Positions 1-7,013 of a DNA stretch of 12,767 bases are shown here, one piece after another. The position numbers and the translations under genes were made by a program. Positions within the stretch are counted from its first letter, which is position 1. Each line of letters begins with the position of its first letter. A model generated the notes under the pieces. The model did not search any database. It saw only the letters and a program-made list of their open reading frames with translations, and was not told where the DNA came from. This stretch comes from JAYZQT01 sp964412235 (lineage in GTDB: Bacteria; Pseudomonadota; Alphaproteobacteria; MPNO01; UBA830): the NCBI GenBank assembly GCA_964412235.1, contig CAYPNT010000086.1, positions 1 through 12,767 on the forward strand, given 5' to 3'.

Positions 1-2
1 CC

Positions 3-1238
3 ATCGCGGCGTCGGTTGGCTTGCTGGGGATCATTGGCATTGCGGTCTTATTAGGCCCGGGGCAATCCATGAGTGTTTTTGGAACGGGGACCCACGAATT
101 TATAACGAACAGTCAAATTTCGGTATTGCCGTTATTTCTAATGATGGGCGTGTTGGCCGCAGCAGCGGGATTGGCTGAGGATATCTATAACTTGGCCCAC
201 GCTGTGCTCGGTGGCCTGCGTGGTGGCCTTGCGTTAGCGACGATTGGAGGTTGTGCGGGGTTTGGTGCGGTCACGGGATCCTCTATTGCCACTGCGGCGA
301 CGATAGGTAGGGTGGCGTTACCGGAGATGGACCGTCGAGGATATGCCACCGGTCTGTCGACGGGGTGCGTAGCTGCGGGCGGCACTCTTGGGGCCTTAGT
401 GCCACCCTCAGGCATTCTGGTGATGTATTCTTTTTTGACGGAAGTCTCCATTGGACAGTTGTTTGTCGCGGCAATGATCCCAGGCCTTTTAGCGGCCATC
501 CTCTACATGATGACGGTCAGTGTCTATGTTCGGGTGTTTCCCAACTCCGCGCCGATAACACAGAAAGTTGACTGGGCTGAGATGGCACGCGCAGGGCGTC
601 GCGGTATCACGGTAATTGTCCTTTTTGTTTTGGTTATGGGGGGTATCTACACGGGGGTATTTACCGCCACGGAAGCGGCTTCTGTTGGTGCGGTGGCGGC
701 TTTTGTAATTGCTCTATACCGAGGAAAGTTAAAAGGAGCGGCCTTCTGGAACGTTATGGGTGAAACTGCGTCAATCACCGCCATGATCTACGCCCTCATA
801 ATTGGCGGCCTTACATTTTCCTTTTTTGTTGGTATCACGGGCCTCCCAGAATTGTTAGTGACGACGATTGGAAATCTCGATCTCGCGCCGAAGGCCATCA
901 TAGGTATTTTTATGGTGGTTTTTGTGTTGCTTGGCGCGGTGATGGAGGCATTCGCAATTCTGATCATTACGGTACCAATACTTGCTGGTCTTATTATGGA
1001 CCTGGGCTTTGACCTTATCTGGTGGGGTATCGTGATGGTGGCCGTCGTTGAAATCGGGGTAATTACGCCGCCGTTCGGCGTCAACGTATTTGTACTAAAA
1101 TCGATGGCGGGCGCCGACGTACCCCTTACAACGGTCTTCCGCGGGGTGATGCCCTTCGTATTTTCGGCTTTTATTAAGCTGGCACTCCTAATACTTATCC
1201 CAGCGTTGGCACTGTGGCTGCCGTCCACGATGTTCTAA
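3..1238 (+). CDS. TRAP transporter large permease subunit (DctM-like), 5'-partial
   Basis: This is the large membrane subunit of a tripartite ATP-independent periplasmic transporter, which imports an organic anion (often a carboxylate or sulfonate) using an ion gradient and a periplasmic binding protein. The reading frame is open from base 3, so the start lies outside the window. A TTG at 21 is the first start-like codon but falls inside a hydrophobic segment (VGLLGIIGIAVLL), so it is probably internal. About 411 residues are present; the family is usually about 425-440, so some 15-25 residues are missing. Family signatures are clear: VTGSSIATAATIGRVALPEM followed by RRGY, then GGTLGALVPPSGILVMYS, a late GAVMEAFAILIITVPIL, and GVITPPFGVNVFV near the C-terminus. 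Hydrophobic segments run along the whole length, as expected for an inner-membrane protein. The small DctQ subunit and the binding protein are not in the window and probably lie upstream. The substrate cannot be told from this subunit. Confidence 0.95.
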   Translation: MAASVGLLGIIGIAVLLGPGQSMSVFGTGTHEFITNSQISVLPLFLMMGVLAAAAGLAEDIYNLAHAVLGGLRGGLALATIGGCAGFGAVTGSSIATAATIGRVALPEMDRRGYATGLSTGCVAAGGTLGALVPPSGILVMYSFLTEVSIGQLFVAAMIPGLLAAILYMMTVSVYVRVFPNSAPITQKVDWAEMARAGRRGITVIVLFVLVMGGIYTGVFTATEAASVGAVAAFVIALYRGKLKGAAFWNVMGETASITAMIYALIIGGLTFSFFVGITGLPELLVTTIGNLDLAPKAIIGIFMVVFVLLGAVMEAFAILIITVPILAGLIMDLGFDLIWWGIVMVAVVEIGVITPPFGVNVFVLKSMAGADVPLTTVFRGVMPFVFSAFIKLALLILIPALALWLPSTMF

Positions 1239-1333
1239 CTAGTGATTTGACCGTCATGTTTTCCAGCTGTTTGGGGCCAAAAATCGCATGGAAAGGGTGA
1301 ACCGAAATGACTTGTTGTGGTGAACAACCAATA

Positions 1334-1346
1334 AGGTACGCTACCT
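1334..1346 (+). other. Short inverted repeat upstream of the arylsulfotransferase-like gene
   Basis: AGGTA-CGC-TACCT forms a perfect 5-bp stem with a 3-base loop, ending 11 bases before the ribosome binding site of the next gene. It lies in the 133-base gap after the TRAP gene, which otherwise shows no clear promoter or terminator. It could be a small operator, a weak mRNA hairpin or chance. A second imperfect stem (GTTGT/ACAAC) lies just upstream at about 1313-1327. Confidence 0.2.
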
Positions 1347-1371
1347 AAGCGTTAAAGAGAGGAGGCCCGAT

Positions 1372-2595
1372 ATGCCACCAACAAAATTTCCTACTGGATT
1401 AACGATTAACGATCGTAGTAAAGCCTTTGACTGTCACGTGTTCTATGATGGTCGCGATGGGTCATCCTATTTGATTAACAGCCTAGGTGAGGAGGTACGG
1501 ACTTGGCCCCACACGGGGTTTCCGGTCGAAATGATTGACCCAACAATAAATGGCGGAAAACGCGGTCATGTTCTGCTCCACAGGGAACCTGAAGTATTTT
1601 TTAACAAAGTCCTTCTGGAAATGGATTGGGATGCGAATACTGTCTGGCAATGGGGCGAGATGGCGCCTGAAGGTCTTGCGCGGCAAAACCATGATCTTTG
1701 TCGCCTCGCCAATGGAAACACTTTGTTAATCAGTAAACGAGATTATGACGTGGAGGCCCTTCATTCTGCCACCTTCACCGATCAACCAATCTACGAGGTG
1801 AAGCCGAGTGGCGAAATTGTATGGGAATGGGTTGCCCACGAACACCTAGACGAACTAGGCATTGACGAGGAACGCACGAAGCTCCTATTTAGTGCCACCT
1901 TGGTCCGGCCCAGGGCTTATATTTTCGTCATCAACAACCTGCAACCACTAGGTCCCAATAAGTGGTTTGATGATGGGGACAACCGTTTTCATCCAGACAA
2001 TATCATGATTGATTCTCGCGATGCCAATTTCATTGCGTTGATTGAAAAGTCTACCGGGAAAGTGGTGTGGCGCCTGGGTCCCGACTATCCGGCTGCGTAT
2101 GATTTTACTAAACGCGATTTCAACGGCCCGTGTCCGAAGCCCATTGATACTATTTCCGGTCAACACGACGCTCACATGATTGCCTCGGATCTCCCAGGCG
2201 CAGGCAACGTCTTGGTATTTGACAATGATGGACCGGCGGGACTTCCCATGGTTCCTGGTAAGACGTTCCCAGGCTCACGTATTCTTGAGATAGATCCGGT
2301 CACTGAACAGATTGTTTGGCAGTATGATGCCACCAAATCTGGTGTTCCGTTTTGGGGGTTCTACAGTTCCTTCATCTCCAGTGCTCGGCGACTGCCTAAC
2401 GGCAACACACTGATCTGCGAGGGAATGTACGGGCGGATTTTTCAAGTGACAATGGAGGGTGAAATCGTCTGGGAATTCGTCAATCCGCGTTACGGCAAGT
2501 GGTCCCAGCACGCGATGAATATGATTGACTTTGGCGGTGAGCAGACGAATTGGGTGTTTCGTGCCCAACCAATTCCAAATGACTGGTTGCCCTAA
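1372..2595 (+). CDS. Arylsulfotransferase-like (ASST family) beta-propeller protein
   Basis: A 407-residue protein of the arylsulfotransferase (ASST) type, whose characterised members move a sulfate group from one phenol to another through a sulfated histidine. The fold is seen as repeated propeller-blade motifs: YLINSLGEEVRTW near residues 37-49, QNHDLCRLANGNTLLIS near 105-121, GEIVWEWVAHEH, GKVVWRLGPDY, GQHDAHMIASDL near 263-274 with GNVLVFDND, RRLPNGNTLICEG, and GEIVWEFVNPRY near the end. The start is firm: a GAGAGGAGG ribosome binding site sits 6 bases before the ATG. No N-terminal signal peptide or lipobox is seen (it begins MPPTKFPTGLTIND), whereas the well-known enterobacterial ASST is periplasmic. 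Activity is therefore uncertain, and several proteins of this family have no proven sulfotransferase role. It sits between the TRAP gene and the Hyu genes on the same strand, with gaps of 133 and 234 bases, so it could have its own promoter. Family assignment is confident; function is not. Confidence 0.8.
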   Translation: MPPTKFPTGLTINDRSKAFDCHVFYDGRDGSSYLINSLGEEVRTWPHTGFPVEMIDPTINGGKRGHVLLHREPEVFFNKVLLEMDWDANTVWQWGEMAPEGLARQNHDLCRLANGNTLLISKRDYDVEALHSATFTDQPIYEVKPSGEIVWEWVAHEHLDELGIDEERTKLLFSATLVRPRAYIFVINNLQPLGPNKWFDDGDNRFHPDNIMIDSRDANFIALIEKSTGKVVWRLGPDYPAAYDFTKRDFNGPCPKPIDTISGQHDAHMIASDLPGAGNVLVFDNDGPAGLPMVPGKTFPGSRILEIDPVTEQIVWQYDATKSGVPFWGFYSSFISSARRLPNGNTLICEGMYGRIFQVTMEGEIVWEFVNPRYGKWSQHAMNMIDFGGEQTNWVFRAQPIPNDWLP

Positions 2596-2627
2596 GCTGG
2601 ATAACAAGTGCCATCCGGAATGAAGCT

Positions 2628-2651
2628 ACCCCATCGCCCTAGGGGAGGGGT
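2628..2651 (+). terminator. Possible terminator-like hairpin after the arylsulfotransferase-like gene
   Basis: ACCCC (2628-2632) pairs with GGGGT (2647-2651), and the loop holds an inner CCCT/AGGG palindrome, giving alternative GC-rich stems. It begins 33 bases after the stop codon at 2595. No run of T follows, so it does not look like a classic intrinsic terminator. It may instead protect the 3' end of the mRNA or be chance. Confidence 0.25.
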
Positions 2652-2737
2652 GCCTGAGTGTTGCCGTAAGATCGCTTATACTTGGATCTGTGGACACCGA
2701 TTTGAGCCGCTAATACACTTGCTTTAATTATGGTTTT

Positions 2738-2755
2738 TCACAGCGCCGGGTGTGA
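2738..2755. promoter_or_regulatory. Inverted repeat in the leader of the Hyu operon (possible operator)
   Basis: TCACA-N8-TGTGA lies about 75-90 bases upstream of the HyuA start, in a 234-base gene-free stretch (2596-2829). It is a perfect 5-bp dyad and could bind a dimeric regulator or fold as a hairpin. The orientation is opposite to a CRP half-site pair (TGTGA-N6-TCACA), so it is not called a CRP site. The rest of the stretch is AT-richer than the flanking genes and holds a TTGACG at 2779-2784 without a convincing -10 partner. Confidence 0.2.
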
Positions 2756-2829
2756 GGGTCGTGTATTATTTGGATTTTTTGACGCTATGAGTGTTATCAC
2801 GGGATGCAACCTAAGACACGTTAGCGTCG

Positions 2830-4956
2830 TTGATTGATATGTCGGGGCGGCGAAATTGGATTGTTGGCCTGGATATCGGTGGGACGTTTACAGACGTTTT
2901 TATGCTTGATCCGAATAGTGGTCGAACAATTCGTTATAAATCGTTGACGACGGGCGCCCACCCTGCGCGGGGTGCTATGTCTGCACTAATGGGGGCGATT
3001 GAGAGGGCGGGAGCTTCCCTTGCTCAGATCCGGGTTGTTTTGCACGCCACCACGCTCGTCGCAAATTCTATTATCGAGCGACAGGGCGCGGTGACAGCAC
3101 TGGTCACGACGAGCGGCTTTCGTGACCTACTTACCATTGGCCGCGAAAAAAAATATGACATCTATGACTTGTCTATCGAGAAGGCCCCACCATTGGTTCC
3201 GCCAAACCTTTGTTTTGAGGTAAGCGAGCGTATTGCCGCAGATGGCCGTGTGATAACACCAATTGAAAATCTGTCTCTTATGAAAGTTGTTGACGATATT
3301 TCCAACAGCGATACGGAGACCGTCGCAATATGTCTGCTGCATTCCTACGCAAATTCCGTGCATGAACGGCGGGTTGCCGAAATGCTGCGGGAACATCTTC
3401 CTGGCATAGAGGTCTCAGTTTCGTCGGAGTTGGTGCCCGAGATGCGAGAGTATGAGAGGGCGACGAGCACCACAGCAAATGCTTATGTGTTACCGATGAT
3501 AAAACGTTATTTGGCGGAACTCAGAGAGCATTTAAGTGCCGGAGATGTAACTGCGCCACTATTAATTATGCTTTCCAGTGGGGGAGTTGCCTCCGCCGAC
3601 TTGGTTCGCAGGTTTCCTATTCGAATTTGTGAGTCCGGGCCTGCCGCGGGGGCGGTTACTGCTTCCAGCGTCGGCCGATTGATTGACGAACCGCGGATAC
3701 TGTCTTTCGACATGGGAGGCACGACGGCAAAGGCATGTCTCGTCAACGACTTTGCGCCCACGGTAGCGACGGAATTTGAAGTTGCCCGTATGTACCGTTT
3801 TAAGAAAGGAAGTGGGTTGCCACTCCATGTGCCGTCTGTTGATCTGATCGAAATTGGCGCCGGGGGGGGCAGTATTGCGCGTGTTGATAAGTTGAAATTG
3901 CTTAAAATTGGGCCGGACAGTGTTGGTTCCGAGCCGGGGCCGGCGTGTTACGGTCGAGGAGGCGTCGCTCCCACCGTGACGGACGCGGACTTGGTTCTGG
4001 GTTATCTGGGCGTCGATTCATTTCTTGGTGGACAAATGTCTCTTGATCTCGCTAAGGCAAGACAGGCAATAGTGGATCATGTAGCCAAACCTTTGGGCCT
4101 GTCGACTGTACAGGCCGCTCGTGGTGTTTATGACATCGTTAATGAAAATATGGCTAACGCCGCGCGCATATATACCGTGGAGCGGGGTCACGATCCTACC
4201 GTATATACCCTTGTCGCGTTTGGGGGAGCGGGGCCAGTGCACGCGTACGGGGTCGCGAAGCGGCTCGGTATTAAACGTATCGTTGTCCCCCAGTCGGCGG
4301 GTGTGGGATCGGCACTAGGCCTGCACCTCGCACCCCGAACCTATCATTTGGCGCGGACATACGTGAGTGCCTTAAATGAAGTCGACTTGCAAAAAGTTGG
4401 GCAGATCTTCGAAGAAATGACAAAAGAAGCGGTGGAACTGTTACAGAGTGTCGATACCAACGTTCGCGATATTACATTTTACCGCACGGCCGACATGCGT
4501 TATTGCGGACAACGAAAAGAGATATCCGTGCCGTTGCCTGAGTACACACATGGAAAAGGAATAGAGGACCTAATTAGAGAAGCCTTCGAAGTACAATACA
4601 AGAGCGTCTATCGGCGAATACACGAAACTAACGAGATCGAGGTTCTCACATGGCGCTTGATCGCGAGTGGTCCACCCATAGTGGAACCCGAAGACTTGCC
4701 CAAGCCGATTGCTTCCAAAGGGTCTCGCGCACTTATTGGACGTCGCCCGATGCTTTTCAGAGATTGGGAGGAACCGCGCGAGTGCCCGGTCTACAGACGC
4801 GATCGTCTGGCGCCTGGGCACAGTGTGCGTGGGCCGGCCGCAATCGAGGAGACGGAATCAACGATAATCTTTGGACCGGAAGCGCGTGCGGTCGTGGACC
4901 AGTATGGCAACGTGCAAATCAACATAGAGACTAAAGGAGAGGGTGTTGGCGGATAA
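2830..4956 (+). CDS. hyuA: Hydantoinase/oxoprolinase family protein, subunit A (HyuA-like)
   Basis: A 708-residue ASKHA-fold protein, the ATP-binding partner of HyuB. Known relatives open cyclic amides with ATP (N-methylhydantoinase, 5-oxoprolinase) or take part in carboxylation (acetone and acetophenone carboxylases). Visible motifs: the first phosphate-binding loop GLDIGGTFTD at residues 13-22, ERATSTTANAYVLP near 213-226, CESGPAAGA, the second phosphate loop SFDMGGTTAK near 293-302, the glycine-rich GAGGGSI near 343-349, SEPGPACYGRGG, and FGGAGPVHA with SAGVGSALGL in the C-terminal half. The length matches the family and no key motif is missing. The start is ambiguous: TTG at 2830 or, more likely, ATG at 2839; neither has a good ribosome binding site. 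The 3' end overlaps the HyuB gene by 14 bases, so translation is probably coupled. Substrate unknown; the surrounding genes favour a cyclic amide or N-heterocycle product over acetone. Confidence 0.92.
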   Translation: MIDMSGRRNWIVGLDIGGTFTDVFMLDPNSGRTIRYKSLTTGAHPARGAMSALMGAIERAGASLAQIRVVLHATTLVANSIIERQGAVTALVTTSGFRDLLTIGREKKYDIYDLSIEKAPPLVPPNLCFEVSERIAADGRVITPIENLSLMKVVDDISNSDTETVAICLLHSYANSVHERRVAEMLREHLPGIEVSVSSELVPEMREYERATSTTANAYVLPMIKRYLAELREHLSAGDVTAPLLIMLSSGGVASADLVRRFPIRICESGPAAGAVTASSVGRLIDEPRILSFDMGGTTAKACLVNDFAPTVATEFEVARMYRFKKGSGLPLHVPSVDLIEIGAGGGSIARVDKLKLLKIGPDSVGSEPGPACYGRGGVAPTVTDADLVLGYLGVDSFLGGQMSLDLAKARQAIVDHVAKPLGLSTVQAARGVYDIVNENMANAARIYTVERGHDPTVYTLVAFGGAGPVHAYGVAKRLGIKRIVVPQSAGVGSALGLHLAPRTYHLARTYVSALNEVDLQKVGQIFEEMTKEAVELLQSVDTNVRDITFYRTADMRYCGQRKEISVPLPEYTHGKGIEDLIREAFEVQYKSVYRRIHETNEIEVLTWRLIASGPPIVEPEDLPKPIASKGSRALIGRRPMLFRDWEEPRECPVYRRDRLAPGHSVRGPAAIEETESTIIFGPEARAVVDQYGNVQINIETKGEGVGG
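4933..4940 (+). promoter_or_regulatory. Ribosome binding site for the HyuB-like gene, inside the end of hyuA
   Basis: AAAGGAGA is a strong Shine-Dalgarno match within the last codons of HyuA. The core GGAG (4936-4939) lies only 3 bases before GTG 4943 but 6 bases before TTG 4946, so TTG 4946 may be the true start despite being the rarer codon. Confidence 0.6.
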
Positions 4957-6517
4957 ACCTAACCCGCTCGGCCCCGTTGAGTTGGAGGTATGTTGGAACC
5001 GGCTAATCTCAATCGCAAATGAACAGGCGGCGACCATGGTTAACGCCGCATTTTCCGTTGTTCTGGGCGAGATGGAGGATCTTTCGGCAGCTGTCTTCGA
5101 CCATGAGGGAACCATGTTAGCGCAGTCCGTACAGGGCGCCCCAGGTCACCTGGGCAGCCTTGGTATTGGAGTAAAAGACATCATCTCTAAATTTGATGAA
5201 GGAGATATACACCCTGGTGATGTTTTAATCACTAACGATCCCTGGCTGGTGTCCGGGCACAAACACGATGTGACCGTGGTCCTTCCTGTGTTTGTTGGCG
5301 GCCGGATCGTCGGATTCACGGCTAGCAACTGTCACGTAGTTGACATTGGGGGAAGAATATTCTCGGCCGCCGGGCAATCGGTCTATGAAGAAGGTCTCCA
5401 CATTCCCGTCATGAAACTTTTTGACGCTGGCAGGCGCAACGAAACATTATTTGACATTCTCGGCGATAACGTACGATCGCCGGAGTTGGTTATAGGTGAT
5501 CTCATGGCCCAGGTTTCTGCAAACCAAGTGGCTGGAGAAAGGTTGTTGACGGTAATGACCGATCACGATCTAGAGGACCTCACGGCAGTCTCTATCGAGA
5601 TCACAGAGCGAACGGAAATAATGATGCGTGAAGCAATCCAGGCGGTACCCGATGGGACTTATAAAGAAACTGTACAGCTCGATGGGTTTGGGGAGCCCCT
5701 CACTATTTCAACCGCTATTAAGGTCGACGGAACCGAAATAGAGGTCGACTTTGAGGGTACGTCATCGCAGATTGGTATGGGGGTCAATTGTGTTCTTAAC
5801 TATACGAAGGCATTTGTTTTCTACGCATTGAAGTGCGCGCTAAGTCCGGATGCGCCGAATAATGACGGCAGTTTGAGGCCGATAAAAGTGACGGCACCGA
5901 CTTCTTCAATTCTAAATGCGAGCTATCCAGCGCCGGTTGGCGGCCGCCACCTTGTGGGTCTTTTCGTGCCGTTTGCTGTTTTTGGTGCGCTTTCACAGGT
6001 CATACCGGATCAAATTATGGCGGAAAGTTCAGTTTTAGGCGCTGTCACCTTGAGCGGTGTTGACGAACGCCATAATCAGTATGTTTTTACCATGTTTTGT
6101 AGTGGTGGAATGGGTGGACGACCGGGCAAGGATGGACTGGATGCTACCGCGTTTCCAAGCAATGTTGCCAATGCGCCGGTTGAAGTCATAGAGCAAGCAG
6201 CGCCAGTTTTAGTGACCCAACGAGCACTGATAGAGGGTTCCGACGGGGATGGTGAGTATCGGGGAGGGTTGGGCCAACGCATCGGTCTAAAGGTTCGCTC
6301 CACTGCCCCCGCCACAATCTCAACAATGTTTGAACGGGCCCAGTTTCCGCCAAAAGGATTGTTCGGAGGAAAAAATGGTTCACCTACGCGCCTTGAACTC
6401 GATGGTAAACCCATAGATCCTAAACAAGCTACCGTGTTAGCGCCGGATTCTGAGCTTTTAATTGAAACTGCGGGTGGAGGTGGCTACGGGCCACCTAAAA
6501 CAGGACACAAGCTCTAA
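4943..6517 (+). CDS. hyuB: Hydantoinase/oxoprolinase family protein, subunit B (HyuB-like)
   Basis: A 524-residue hydantoinase B protein, which in this family holds the metal site and forms a complex with the ATP-binding HyuA. It covers the whole family domain: PNPLGPVELEVCWNRL at the N-terminus, NDPWLVSGHKHDVTVV near residues 98-113 (usual form NDPY..GTHLPD), SNCHVVDIGG near 128-137 (usual form close to AHHADIGG), EEGLHIPVMKL, NDGSLRPI, the GGR...FGALSQVIPD region, GGMGGRPGKDG and the terminal GGGGYGPP. In the NCHVVDIGG motif the first His and the Asp are kept, but the usual second His is Val; that position is variable in the family, so loss of function is not inferred. The start is GTG 4943 or TTG 4946, the latter better spaced from the ribosome binding site. 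The gene overlaps hyuA and is followed after 36 bases by the Rid gene, so the three are very likely co-transcribed. The reaction is probably ring opening of a cyclic amide or imide; substrate unknown. Confidence 0.92.
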   Translation: MLADKPNPLGPVELEVCWNRLISIANEQAATMVNAAFSVVLGEMEDLSAAVFDHEGTMLAQSVQGAPGHLGSLGIGVKDIISKFDEGDIHPGDVLITNDPWLVSGHKHDVTVVLPVFVGGRIVGFTASNCHVVDIGGRIFSAAGQSVYEEGLHIPVMKLFDAGRRNETLFDILGDNVRSPELVIGDLMAQVSANQVAGERLLTVMTDHDLEDLTAVSIEITERTEIMMREAIQAVPDGTYKETVQLDGFGEPLTISTAIKVDGTEIEVDFEGTSSQIGMGVNCVLNYTKAFVFYALKCALSPDAPNNDGSLRPIKVTAPTSSILNASYPAPVGGRHLVGLFVPFAVFGALSQVIPDQIMAESSVLGAVTLSGVDERHNQYVFTMFCSGGMGGRPGKDGLDATAFPSNVANAPVEVIEQAAPVLVTQRALIEGSDGDGEYRGGLGQRIGLKVRSTAPATISTMFERAQFPPKGLFGGKNGSPTRLELDGKPIDPKQATVLAPDSELLIETAGGGGYGPPKTGHKL

Positions 6518-6553
6518 CCTACTTATACGCTAATTTTTCCATCGAGGTAAAAA

Positions 6554-6946
6554 ATGACAAAACATCGCATACAGACCGATAGTGTTGCAGAAACCAAAAA
6601 GCCCTACTCCCAGGGTATTAAGGTAATGTCGGGCCCGCTCCTATTCACTTCTGGCGTTGTCGCACGAGACCCTGAGGGAAAGATGGTAGGAAGGGGAAAT
6701 ATTCGGGAGCAAACACGTCAATGTATCCGGAATATTACGGGGATCATAGATGGCGGTGGAGGCACAATTAACAATTTGGTAAAAATGACGGTTTATATAA
6801 CTGACAAAGAGAACTATCGGGGCATGAATGAAATCCGACAAGAAATGCTTGGCCAAGTAGACTTCGCGAGTTCAACCGTTCAGGTTGTTTTGAATGAACC
6901 GGATGCTTTGATAGAAATTGAAGCAGTTGCATCGATTAATGATTGA
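6554..6946 (+). CDS. Rid/YjgF/YER057c/UK114 family protein lacking the catalytic arginine
   Basis: A 130-residue protein of the Rid (YjgF) family, which forms small trimers; RidA itself hydrolyses reactive enamines and imines to ketones, protecting PLP enzymes. Family features: KPYSQGIKVMSGPLLFTSGV near residues 16-35, a central NLVKMTVYITD near 74-84, and VQVVLNEPDALIEIEAVA near 109-126. Aligned by the invariant EIEA segment, the arginine that binds the substrate carboxylate (Arg105 in E. coli RidA) is replaced by Ser106 in FASSTV. The protein therefore probably belongs to one of the Rid subfamilies without 2-aminoacrylate deaminase activity, several of which occur in catabolic operons. A GAGG ribosome binding site 6 bases before the ATG supports the start. 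It lies 36 bases after HyuB and 67 before the DUF3604 gene, which suggests a role in the same pathway, perhaps hydrolysing an unstable intermediate as RutC has been proposed to do in pyrimidine breakdown. That role is inference. Confidence 0.9.
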   Translation: MTKHRIQTDSVAETKKPYSQGIKVMSGPLLFTSGVVARDPEGKMVGRGNIREQTRQCIRNITGIIDGGGGTINNLVKMTVYITDKENYRGMNEIRQEMLGQVDFASSTVQVVLNEPDALIEIEAVASIND

Positions 6947-7013
6947 ATATCAAATCTGAAAGTTCTCGCCTATTGATCCAAGTTTGTGAATGGCAGGCAG
7001 AGGTAACCGGTAA

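Noticed and set aside
788..1228. 146-codon open frame on the minus strand within the TRAP gene
   Set aside because: Antisense to a conserved membrane protein; low-complexity, Thr/Ile-rich translation typical of a reversed hydrophobic gene.
2779..2784. TTGACG as a -35 box for the hyu operon
   Set aside because: No acceptable -10 hexamer lies 16-18 bases downstream, so a promoter is not called.
5327..5350. Loss of the HyuB metal site because the second His of the usual HH-x-D motif is Val
   Set aside because: The first His and the Asp are kept and the second position varies within the family, so inactivation is not supported.
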